Assembly (NCBI GenBank): GCA_027922465.2
Contig: BQMF02000054.1
Location: 868,001 to 932,000 of the forward strand
Length of the DNA: 64,000 nt
Origin: Turritopsis dohrnii
Lineage: Eukaryota; Cnidaria; Hydrozoa; Anthoathecata; Oceaniidae
Direction of reading: 5' to 3'
The number at the start of each line of letters is the position of its first letter. Position 1 is the stretch's first letter. A program made the position numbers and the translations under genes. Shown here one piece after another: positions 13,421 to 23,294 of this stretch. A model generated the notes under the pieces. It was not told where the DNA came from. It was given only the letters and a program-made list of their open reading frames with translations, and did no database searches.

Positions 13421-14161
13421 GCGCTGGCATTTTGAAGATACTGCACGTTCGCTTCATGTAATGATTTCATGTGAACTGATGCACGAAGTATACATTTTTT
13501 GGCTACACGACGATCGATTTGCATTTCAAACACCTCGCGTATACGCGATTTGAATAAAAATATTATGAAAGATGAGGATTCCATTTATAAAATTTTTAAG
13601 AATAAATTGGACATTTACTTTAAAAACTACACGGTAATATTTCTTGTTGCTACTTTAAAGGCTTTAAATCTCAGATGTATTTTCTAAGTTGAACAGATTT
13701 AAAAACAATTCTCACCAGTAATTGAATTTTTCGCACAGCAGGCTCGCAGGTTTTACAAATCTACGATAGTATGCTACAATTATATAAAGCGTTTTCAACA
13801 GTTTAATTACATTACAGCTCATTACGCAAGGAAGTATCGTCTTTTTTAATGAACATAAAAATAGAAACATTACAGATTCTACAACAGGACAAAGTTTTTC
13901 TTAAGGCTGTTTTCCACAGTTAGATTGTGCCAGTATCGTGCTGGTATTTAATTGGGTATTGACCAACACTTCGATCTAAACTAGTTAAAAACGAATTTTG
14001 AAAAAGCTAAAAAAAATGAAACTATTTTCTGATCTTTGATCATGAGTGGATTGATGTTTTTAATTAACGAAGGTTTACTATTTCGGCCATGTCGTTGCTA
14101 GAGAAATTACAGTTAAGAGGAAAATAATGTGAAAATAATGAATTAACGTGTTTAGACATAA

Positions 14162-14290
14162 CCCAGCTGGCACACAACGTTACTCTAACGTTATAGTAAC
14201 GTTAAATTCGCCTTTAAAGTTAACCAACATTAGGCTAACCTTAGGGTAACGTTAATAGCTAATGTTAGTTTATAAACGTTATTTTAACGT
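14162..14290. repeat. solo end of AACGTT-rich element
   Basis: It starts CCCAGCTGGCACACAACGTT and continues as repeated 'taacgtta' words. This is the same type of terminus as the full element at 23295-25055, but no opposite end was found nearby. Confidence 0.6.
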
Positions 14291-14754
14291 AGCTAGAGTA
14301 GGGAGTCAATATATACCCTTTTTTTATTATCACCAGCAACCGTCGCTTTCGACGTCCTCCGCAGCGACTACCGTTTTTTTCCATTCCGGTCTGTAAAATA
14401 CACGCTCGAATTTTACAGACCAGAAAATTAATGCTGACGTCAGCAGTTTTGATAACTCGTCTGTCACGGTTGAATTAACCTAAAACCGAAGGTCTCCCTA
14501 AAATCGAAGGTCCTCCTCGAAATCACTCAAGCGTGAAATCGAAGGTCCATCTCGAAACTCGCTAAAACCGAAGGTGAGTCAGGGAATTCCCTAAAATGGC
14601 ACGTCGGGGCAGAACCTCCTCGAAAATAGGTCCTCAAAATGAGTCAGGGAAAGCCCCTGACTCAGTTCTGTCCACTCGTAAAAAATTTCCAAGTTGAGTA
14701 AATAAACGGAAGATGTCCACTTATTTTAGAAATGTTGTTACTTCTGTATTTAAT

Positions 14755-14966
14755 TGAAGATATTCTTCAGGGCGTAAAGCTTTATTAAAAAGAGAATAAC
14801 GAGAAGTTTCATTTTGATTATTTTTCAATTCAATATTTCGTTCTGCATCCGCAAAACATCGTCAGGAACGTTTTCTACCTCAAACGTTCCTGACGATGTT
14901 TTGCGGATGCAGAACGAAATATTGAATTGAAAAATAATCAAAATGAAACTTCTCGTTATTCTCTTT
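14755..14966. mobile_element. 212-bp hairpin (foldback) MITE with 12-bp target duplication
   Basis: Two near-perfect inverted arms of about 80 bp meet at a short loop (centre about 14875). The duplicated flank TCTGTATTTAAT is at 14743-14754 and 14967-14978. The left side has an extra single-copy part ('gaagatattcttcagggcg'). A second copy in inverted orientation is at 40731-40912. The insertion lies in the leader of the viral ankyrin gene, and its right arm contributes an ATG (14943) upstream of the probable native start at 15030. Confidence 0.85.
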
Positions 14967-15029
14967 TCTGTATTTAATCAAATTAAGGAGAGATTAAGTT
15001 ATCCACTGTTTTTAGTTATAAGAGAAAGG

Positions 15030-15767
15030 ATGGGAAGGCGATTAAGTAATGCAATGTCTGCAGCAACTCGCAATGGTGACATCGAGATCGCTAAACTGTG
15101 CAAGGAGTGGGGTGCGACAGCAGACTTTGATAGGACAATGGAAAATGCAGCTAGAAATGGGCATATCGAGATCGTTAAACTGTGTAAGGAGTGGGATGCA
15201 ATGGATTTTGAATGGGCAATGTCTGCAGCAGCTGAGAAGGGTCACCTCGATAGTGTGAAACTGCTCAAGGAGTGGGGCGCGACTGACTTTGACCGGGCAA
15301 TGACTGCAGCAGCTGAGGAAGGTCACATCGAGATCGTTCGACTGCTCAAGGAGTGGGGCGCGACTGATTTTAATGAGGCAATGATAGTAGCAGCTGGAGA
15401 AGGTTACCTCGAGATCGTTCGACTTTGTTTGGAGTGGGGCGCGACTAAGTTGGAGTATGCAATGGAATTAGCGGCTAACAATGGTCACATCGAGATCGTC
15501 AAACTGTTCAAGGAGTGGGGTGCGACTAGGTTTGACAGGGCAATGAGAGTATCAGCTGTAAATGGTCACATTGAGATAACTAAACTCTGCCGAGAATGGT
15601 CAGGTTACGATAGTATACATGAAGAGTTGTTCCGCTATCACCACAAGCGTCGCTTTGGTAAAACTCTCCACAGTAAATTGATACAAGTTGCCATGCATCC
15701 GGACAGGGTGTTGGATTGGTACTTTGATGAAGAGGAGAAGAAAGCTCTAGTGACATATTTTCAATAA
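15030..15767 (+). CDS. ankyrin-repeat protein, viral block, copy 1 (intact)
   Basis: A 245-residue protein built of about six 32-33-residue units with the pattern 'FDxAMxxAAxxGHIEIVKL' and 'KEWGAT', the helix-turn-helix signature of ankyrin repeats. The family usually mediates protein binding. A distinct C-terminal tail ('YDSIHEELFRYHHKRRF', then 'HPDRVLDWY') is shared with copy 2. An in-frame ATG further upstream at 14943 comes from the hairpin MITE, so the ATG at 15030 is preferred. It lies 117 bp before copy 2. This is the only viral-block gene with no visible break, though its partner and target are unknown. Confidence 0.75.
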   Translation: MGRRLSNAMSAATRNGDIEIAKLCKEWGATADFDRTMENAARNGHIEIVKLCKEWDAMDFEWAMSAAAEKGHLDSVKLLKEWGATDFDRAMTAAAEEGHIEIVRLLKEWGATDFNEAMIVAAGEGYLEIVRLCLEWGATKLEYAMELAANNGHIEIVKLFKEWGATRFDRAMRVSAVNGHIEITKLCREWSGYDSIHEELFRYHHKRRFGKTLHSKLIQVAMHPDRVLDWYFDEEEKKALVTYFQ

Positions 15768-15884
15768 GTAGTTTGTATACTTATTGAAAGGTCCTCAAAA
15801 TGAGTTAGGGAATTCCCTGATTCATGCGTCAGTTCTGACCACTGGAAAAAATATTAGTATTCAACAGCAATATTGTAATAAAGG

Positions 15885-16565
15885 ATGTCGAATAACCAAT
15901 CTAAATTTCATAATGAGGAAGATGTAAACGAGTCAATGTGGAATGCTGCTTCCAAGGGTGACACCGATACTGTGAAACTGTGTAAGGAGTGGGGTGCGAC
16001 AGAGTTTAACGAGGCAATGATAGTAGCAGCCTTCAAGGGTCACGTCCAGATCGTCAAGCTGTGCAAGGAGAAGGGCGCGACTGATTTTGACATGACAATG
16101 GAATCAGCAGCTCAATATGTTCACGTCGAAATCGTTAAACTCTGCAAGGAGTGTGGTGCAAACTATATCAACTCAGCAATGTGTTTAGCAGCTGTGAATG
16201 GTCACACCGAGGTGGTTTGACTGTGTTTGGAATGGGGTGCAGAGGATTTTGTCTGGTTAATGACAGTAGCAGCAATGGAGGGGCACATTAAGGTACTTAA
16301 ACTGCTAAAGGAGTGGGGAGCGACGGCTTTTGACCGGGAAATGATAGTAGCAGCAGGATATGGCCACTTTGTCACGGCAACACTCTGTCGAAGTTGGTTA
16401 GGTTACGATAGTATACATGAAGAGTTGTTTCGCTACCATCACAAGCGTCGCTTCGAGAAAGATCTCCACAGAGAATTGATACAAGTTGCCATGCACCCAG
16501 ATAGGGTGTGGGATTGGTACTATGATGAAGAGGGTAAGAAATTTTTAGGTGCCTATCTTCAATAA
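15885..16565 (+). pseudogene. ankyrin-repeat protein, viral block, copy 2 (in-frame stop)
   Basis: This is a tandem paralogue of the preceding gene, with the same repeat pattern and nearly the same C-terminal tail. The frame runs 227 codons but is interrupted by TGA at 16218-16220, in the middle of an ankyrin unit. The other copies have CGA or a similar Arg codon at the equivalent place, so a CpG-type C-to-T change is the simplest explanation (inference). The remaining frame on both sides stays open, so the break appears recent compared with the ATPase gene next to it. Confidence 0.75.
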
Positions 16566-16620
16566 GTAGTTTGTATACTGATTGAACAACATTGTAACTC
16601 CTTGGGAACTTACATCGTAG

Positions 16621-17190
16621 GTAAAGATATGCGTGTTCTGAAGCGTTTAAGTCTTGCTAGATGGACTCCAGTCGCCTTTAGAGATGAGATTAGTTTCCTG
16701 ATCAATCAGCTTTACATCACTCTTCTACTTAGGATACCAAACAAATAACATCTTTTTATCTGTCGTCTGATGGCCTTTGGAAGAGCTGCGTAGACCTGGG
16801 TGAGAAGCCATAGACTATGCTTTTTATGACGTCCTGTGGCACTTAGATCTAGAAGTGAACTCCTCGTCTTATTGAGTATCTCATCAGCTGTAGAATCATC
16901 GAAGATGAACAATGTCTCCTGCCCCGCGAAGAGCTTGGTGAATTCCTCGATCCAATATAATAAGTCGTGTTTGGGTGTAGGTTCGATCAGAAAAACATCA
17001 TCATCTTCCCAGAGAATTGTACAGGCTTTATAGGTTGTATTTCATCTAAAGGAAGAACAGAGAATGACGATATAGTCAAAGTGGTGCTTGAACTGATTCT
17101 GTAGTAAGCGTAGATTCAGTTCCGTCTTGCCACAGCCTGTCGGTCCTGAAAAAATTGCGGTACAAGGATCTTTAACAAGGTCCAATTCTT
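16621..17190 (-). pseudogene. A32/FtsK-like genome-packaging ATPase, broken
   Basis: In the virus family this enzyme uses ATP to pump DNA into the capsid. On the minus strand a Walker A motif, GPTGCGKT, lies at about 17123-17146. Downstream, in another frame, is a Walker B-type 'FIFDDS' (about 16900) and the family-typical 'ATGRHKKHS' and 'LLTQV' elements (16770-16860). A frameshift falls near 17045. After about 16750 the frame shifts again, and stops appear within the conserved tail. The start seems to overlap the end of the capsid gene, as is common in compact viruses. Assignment to the packaging ATPase is firm; activity is excluded by the breaks. Confidence 0.75.
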
Positions 17191-18442
17191 TTAGTAGCGG
17201 ACACGCTGGAAGCGTGCATTCGTGAAGTTAACCTGTCCATCTTGTAGCACAGAGAGGTAACATTAAATGGCCCCCGCACATTCAGCTTTTTGGTGATCTG
17301 CAGTGTGACACCATCTGAAGTGTTTTTGAGGTACTTCCCCGCACCATGTAGAGTGTTGTCAGCAACACTTCGAAAGTCGATAAAAAGACAGTAATTAGAA
17401 TCGAAGACGTTAGCAGGACTAATGGCCGTCTCCTTATCGAAACTGAAATACTTCCGTGCCGGTCCATACATGTCTTTCGGAAGTAAGCCGTGTGTAAAGA
17501 GCTGATTAAGCTCTCCTTCGATGGTAATATCTACCTTGCTGATTTTGGGGTTGTAGTAATGGGTGTTATCCATAGCGTATGCTTTTCGTTTGTCTGGATC
17601 AAGAAAGAATAGAACGAGAGCCTTTATACTCTCGCTGGGTACGTTTACCTGTATCTTCCAGGCGGTATCTTTCTTGTCCAAAGGGATTATTCTATGCCGT
17701 AAAACACGCATGTAGGGTAGTCGTTTATTAGCAAGTTCGTTGAAAACTTTTAGTTTGAACTCAGAATCTTCTGCCTTGTCGAATTCTAGAGCAATGTTGG
17801 AGATAGTGTCGGTACCGTCTAGATCTTTCTTCGAAGCACCTGATCCTGATCCTTCATCTTTGATGACCTTTCCGTACGCTGCGAATTTAATTGTGAAGCA
17901 TAAGCGATCATCAAGCTGTACATAGGGAAGATGCTTGGCGAGTTCAAAAAATTCCCATAGAGGAATGGCAAAACGGTTACCATAGGCAGCTGTCAGGGCA
18001 GACTTACTCGTTGAAGTACTCGTTGCACCCGGTGTGACTCTGAGCTTGTTCACATCACCCTCTGAATCTATCCCTTGTTCCCGTGTTCCAGCTGGCTTTT
18101 TTCAGATAGCCATCTGTCCTTGTAAATTTCCATCACATCCGCATTTTGAATGTCTTGGATGATATTTCCTTCGTAACTGATAGTCAACTGTTCGATCAAA
18201 GCCTTTCCCAAGTTGTTGACGATGTAGCGTCATGTATCGGTGGAGTTGAGTTTGATATCAAACGTGAGCTTGAGCGATTCTGGTAGAATGACATCATTAG
18301 CACCCAGATTCGGCAGCCACACATCTAGAGATAGAGTCTGGTCAATGGTACTTGGTGTATTCGAGATCTTGACAAGCTGACGCGGTGCGTTGAAGGCAAA
18401 GCGAGTCATATATTCCTTATAGGGATTTGCAATACCATACAT
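17172..18442 (-). pseudogene. major capsid protein, Polinton-like/adintovirus type, broken
   Basis: The gene would encode about 420 residues, in the range expected for a double-jelly-roll capsid subunit. The N-terminal part (18230-18442) contains 'PRQLVKISNTPSTIDQTLSL'-type sequence. It is closed by TGA at 18230-18232 but continues in the same frame into 'IVNNLGKALIEQLTI', a segment typical of these capsids. A one-base frameshift near 18070 separates the last 293 codons (17172-18053). Recognition rests on overall pattern and on the neighbouring packaging ATPase and divergent membrane protein, not on a search. The reading frame of the viral copy is broken twice, so no functional capsid can be made from it as it stands. 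Confidence 0.7.
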
Positions 18443-18458
18443 GTTTATTATAAGAGAA

Positions 18459-19723
18459 ATGGATCCAGTTGATTATGAAACACCTTTCCACAAATTTGAA
18501 GATGTAGAAGAAGATGCCTACGATGACACTACACCACTTATATCTAACACAGTCGATTCTTCCAAGATACCAAGCAGATTAAGTGCACAGGGAACAGAAA
18601 TTAAAAGACTGACAATAAAAAGTTTATACAAGTTTCTCGGTATAGAAGGAGATCCCAATTTGGCTTTGGATCGGTTTCGAGTAACTTCAACGAATACACC
18701 AGCTGTCGCAAAAGTTGAATTTTATAAAAATGATAAATAGTACCAAATAACGAAAAAAAGGGAGGATTTTACGCTCGATATAAAATTAAACAAATCCTAG
18801 GTGGCGAGGATGCTATAAAAAACCAGTTAGGTGTTGATAGTACACAAGAGTGGATGCATAAGGGAAGACGTAAACTAGCGAAACAACTAGAAAATATTGT
18901 AATGGATAGCTTGGATAACAGTCAAGTCCTCGACAAAATCTCAAATGCGAGGGAGGTATTGGGTGAAATGCTCGAGCAAAGCACCCAAAAAACGTTTGAG
19001 GTGGAGGAGTTCTTACGCGAGCAAGGGATTGAATTTAGTTTGCGTGAACTTAGGGGCTTAGACGATGCACTAAAACGAATACGTGGGGAGCTGGAGAACA
19101 ACTTAGCAAAATTAGGCGTACTCGATAGTGAAATAGCAGAAAAAGAACGTGAACTAGGTGAAACCCGTAAACCTGAAGCGCAAGAAGAGATTAAGCGACG
19201 ACTCTCCAATTTGAAAGCGGAGCGTGCAGATCGACTAGAGGTGCTCAGTGGTAACCGCAAGGAGTTGTCTAGCCAGTGGTCGCGCATCAAAGAGACGGTG
19301 TTCAAAGTACTCGACAAGGATAGAACACTAGGGGAGAAACTTCGTATCCTCTTTCGAGAGCAAGGGATCACAATCGTTTCAATCTTAACAGCGTTTTCAC
19401 TGGTAATATCAACGATAGCAACCTCTCGCACAGGTGGTGGTGCTCTTACTCCAGGAAGTCCTCCTCCTGCTGTTTCTGGAAGAGCTGGTGTGCAGCAATG
19501 GGTGAAGAAGCAGCTCGAAGCACTTGGATGCCTTCTTGGAAAACTTGCAAGTAAACTTGGAGCTGCATTGCCGGGGACCATCGGAAGTGTTGTAAGCTGG
19601 CTCTTAAACTTTCTGAAGAAAGGTGTCATAGCTTTAGCGAGCAATGCATGGTTAGTCGTAGTTTTGGGGGTTGGTCTGATAGGTAGCAGGCTATGGTTTG
19701 AAATACAAAAGAAGCACAACTAA
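18459..19723 (+). pseudogene. viral coiled-coil membrane protein, broken
   Basis: The acidic N-terminal segment (from ATG 18459; an upstream in-frame ATG at 18441 overlaps the capsid start) ends at a TAG near 18739. A one-base frameshift in the A-run near 18752-18760 then leads into the long frame ending at 19723. That part has a charged heptad-rich coiled coil (about 18950-19320), a hydrophobic stretch 'IVSILTAFSLVISTIATS', a small-residue linker rich in Gly/Pro, and one or two further membrane-type helices at the C terminus ('WLVVVLGVGLIGSRLWF'). I recall similar proteins beside capsid genes of Polinton-like elements in cnidarians. The role is unknown; a virion membrane or structural role is inference. 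Confidence 0.6.
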
Positions 19724-20240
19724 TCCACCACCTACCCACATGAGAGCCTGCTTTTCTTCTTTGTGTTGCTTAGCCGCGGAAGACGTTGGAACTTGCTTAA
19801 CGAGAGATGTTTGAGGATGACGAGGAGGTTGTGAAGAAACCATTCTGTGACCCTGAAATCCTCCTAAGGAGTGTTGTTTAGGTTGGGGGTGGGGGTGGGG
19901 GTGGTGGAGAATGGGAGAAAGCCGTTCTGCGACCCTGAAATCCTCCCACGGAGTGTTGTTTAGGGGGCGGTGGTGCTAGTTTACCGATGTGCGTCGCAAC
20001 GGTAAGCTTTGTCGAAAAATGAGAGATATTGTCGAGATTCCTAAGCTTTAAATCGCTGGGTATCAGGTATGTACCGACCGCAACACCAAAATCAGGTTCC
20101 GATCTGGCGTAACTTAAGGCTTTCTGGAGCTTACCAATCTCTTCCGCTAAAGAGGTGTCGTTCAGGATCACTTGTTCTACGGCCGTCATGAAGATCTTTT
20201 GCGAATCCAAGGCACGTCCAGTATCACCAAAATAAAGTTT
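19691..20240 (-). pseudogene. proline-rich small viral protein with hydrophobic tail, frameshifted
   Basis: The minus-strand frame from about 20240 encodes an N-terminal region without a known domain, followed by a duplicated proline-rich segment ('PPPPKQHSVGGFQGRR', then 'PKQHSLGGFQGHR') and a C-terminal hydrophobic segment ('WVGGGLVVLLLYF'). The frame changes inside a GGGGGT-type run near 19885, which codes prolines and is prone to slippage. Its 3' end overlaps the end of the convergent membrane-protein gene by about 33 bp. Function unknown; a tail-anchored structural protein is possible. Confidence 0.5.
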
Positions 20241-20821
20241 TTGTCCCTATTGTAGGCTGATACTACTAAACTAAGGAATAGAGACTGTTGTTGATCGTGG
20301 CTTAATTAAGAATTTTTTAGCACTAACTCATTACAACTATTTTATCAGGGTGAGTGCGGCATCCTGCAAATTTGAAAACACGCACACACTGAGGACAGTT
20401 TGTGTTTCTGGGATATTGTAAAGACGAAACACAGACCGATTCTGCAGTTTTCTACCGGAGAAGTAAAGGAATTCTTAATAAATTATTATGACTGTATATT
20501 ATTAGTGATCATGTGATTATTTACTGCTGAGTTTCCCTGTTCATGATCGTATGTAGTGATCCTCTGATTATAAACTGCTGGTTTTAGCTACCGATTTCGT
20601 GTTTATTGTTTGGGTTAGACCTTAATGGAGATATAAGAGCTCTGCTGCCTCCAATAGGGACCTATCTTATATTGTCTATAAATATGTTGTTTTTTGTCTA
20701 TTTATGTAATTTCATCCATATCGATATAGATGAGATTTCAATGTTAACATGGCGTCGAAGATAGCAGACGTTTCTTTCTTGCTGTCAATGTTATGTTTTA
20801 TTATATGGTGTTCTACTTTTA

Positions 20822-23224
20822 CAGGGGCGGGTCCAGGGTTAGGCAACTTAGGTAAATGCCTAACCCAAAATCAGTTAAATAATGTTTTTCATAAAGTTGT
20901 ATGAAAAAGGTATTGTAATACAATAACCAGAAAATAATCGAAAATATCAAGAGATTCCCGCATCAATCCGCCCGATCCTTTCTTTCGCAAATAGGATTAT
21001 TCTCCGGCGCGGCGCCATGATGTTACAAATTAATGTTTTTTACAGCTTGAGCTTATAGGTATTGATCATAGTCACATTGACGACACAGACTAGTGCCTAA
21101 CGCTCACCTTAGGCGAAGAAAATTTGCCTAAGGAGCCCAGGGTTTACACACTTTAATGAATGAACTGGAAGAAAATTTGCCTAAGGAGCAATGGGTTTAC
21201 ACACTTTAAATGAATGAACCAGAAGAAAATTTGCCTAAGGTACAACCATGGGTTTACACACTTTATTGAATGAATGGTCACCAAATCTGCACAAGACGAC
21301 CGTGGGACCTTCGAATTAGACTCAGTTCAACATGGATTCGCTAGAAAACATCGTTGTAGCTTTTGATAGCAATAACGAAGTATTAATTAGGAAACTTTGA
21401 ATTCACTTAATACATCTGTTGAAAACTGACTTCAAAATCTAGGAAAAGCATTTTTTTTCAAGTTATGTCTCTCCTTTTGCTTTTGCGAAATGAAAACATT
21501 GTGGCTGCTTTAAAGCAAGTGTTTTATTATTTTATGTAATATAAATGATTAGCGCATGGATTATTAGCACCATAATTCGTTGACCATAAGTATGACGACA
21601 GTTGATTATTAGCTCAGCTATGTATATATAAGTTCGTTTGTATCAACTGAACCGAAGCCTATTTTTTATTGATTAATGATGTATATAAATATTTTTGGTA
21701 TCTGTTTCTGTTAACCAAAAATGCATCTGTAAATGTTATGAAATTACGTTTGAATGACTGAGTTTATAATACTCAAAGTCATTGTTATTTTTCTAAGTTG
21801 TTTTACGTAGGCAGCTGCATGGTTTTTTAGCACCAGTATCTCTACCTGGTAACTTATTTGTACAGCTCAGCATAATTTTTCTTGGTTCGAGATGACTGTC
21901 TGGTTTTGAATTTAAGAACTCTAAAAGGATCCTGTGTCCAAAATGATATGAACCAATAAGATAGAGCTCTTGTTAGTATAACTTACTTCCAGTTTCTGAG
22001 ATATGTATATATTTAATTTTTTAAATCTTACATTCACTTTATGCAATGCATATTTTATGATGTATATATAAGATATAAGATATAAGTATAATAAGATAGT
22101 TCATATATAGGTTAAACTTCTCATCGCAAGTTATCATTAATATATCTTTTTAATTTACTATAGAGAGAAAGGGCTTTCACTCTGAGTGAGTGATAAGAAA
22201 ATGAAGTTATAATATTGAGAGTTTATACACATAAACAAAGAGTAAAAATCTTATTACATTATAAATATGTATTGTATCATTTTATGATTTTTAAATCAAA
22301 TTATCTGCCCAAGGAAACAGAATTTCCAAAAACTATCAGACTTGTGGATTCTATCATCCCTCGAAAAATCATTTTGGATGCAGGAGCACTTTAACATCTT
22401 GAGAGTTATTCTTTCATTTTACAAAAACCACCTACGTTATGTTTTTTTTTGAAAAAGGTAATTACATCATGTTTTAGTTTTCCTATGCTACATTTAATTC
22501 TGGAAAAAATGCTGTAGCTCTTATTAAAGAGGAAGCAGTACATAATTTATCTGTTGTTGTGTAGTTTATATATATAGGTTCTTGGACTTGTCTCAGGGAT
22601 TTCTGGAAACACCGTCTTTTACTATATTGTGGTTGACATTAATTATTTAACCATGGATCATTTTTAAGGTAGGGTATACTATTTGATTTGATGAATGCAT
22701 AGTGCAGAAATCTGTTTTTATTTTGGTGCCGGATAATGATCTTACTCTATTTCTTAACATAAATTCTTTTCTTTTCTTTCTATTTGACCATCTTGACTAG
22801 TACATAGAAAAATATCATGTGTGCTCCAATCTATGATGGTATAGGTGATTGAAAATTTATTTGATTCATTACAAGTATGTTTTCATTTGGTGGATTCTTC
22901 CTGCTCATGTGCAAGCAATCAAGAAATTGAAGAAGATAACAGATGAAGTAATTTATTGGTTATTTACTTAACCTCCAATCTGGCAGAAAATATTATTTTG
23001 GCCTACATAACGTAGTTCAATACATTCCATTCATACTCAATTAGTTTTCTTTTGTTTATTTCCCTTATTCCATTAGTGCAACAATACAGGCTTGCACTAT
23101 AACACTCCTTACGTGAGGACGAATGAATTCGAGTTAATATTTTTTACATTTCGAAGGCGTAAATTTCATCGATTGCGATGAAAAAATTTTGCCTAACCCT
23201 TAAAAGATCCTAGATCCGCCCCTG
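20822..23224. mobile_element. hAT-like non-autonomous element (2.4 kb)
   Basis: The ends are CAGGGGCGGGTCCAGG and, inverted, CAGGGGCGGATCTAGG. Both are followed within 30 bp by 'gggttaggcaa', giving extended inverted termini. CAGGGGCGG ends are typical of hAT transposons. No transposase is visible. An exact 8-bp duplication is not seen, so the insertion is old or the superfamily call is imperfect. It contains a three-copy tandem repeat of 52-58 bp at 21114-21275 ('gaagaaaatttgcctaagg...'). Confidence 0.65.
21114..21275. repeat. three-copy 52-58-bp tandem repeat
   Basis: Each copy starts 'gaagaaaatttgcctaagg', continues 'gggtttacacacttta' and ends 'tgaatgaa'. Copies differ by small indels. 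Confidence 0.8.
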
Positions 23225-23294
23225 CTTTGCAACCTTAATTTCTATGATAAAGATTTTGTTGAAATAAGTTTTATTCCAATGATGCTGGTATATG

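Larger units (their letters stand above)
14480..20240. mobile_element. virus-derived insertion (Polinton-like/adintovirus type)
   Basis: The block is richer in GC than its flanks and holds six densely packed intronless genes on both strands. In order these are two ankyrin-repeat genes (+), packaging ATPase (-), major capsid protein (-), coiled-coil/membrane protein (+) and a proline-rich protein (-). The capsid and membrane genes diverge from start codons that meet at a CATG (18439-18442). Intergenic words such as 'ggtcctcaaaatgagt' recur (near 14630 and 15790), placing the left limit at or before about 14480. The protein set points to a Polinton/adintovirus-like dsDNA virus of an animal. No family-B polymerase, integrase or maturation protease was seen, and no terminal inverted repeats could be defined. 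Most genes are broken, so it is an old, inactive copy. Confidence 0.75.

Noticed and set aside
18922..19719. 265-codon minus-strand open frame
   Set aside because: It lies wholly antisense to the viral coiled-coil/membrane gene, has no motif, and arises from its higher GC content.
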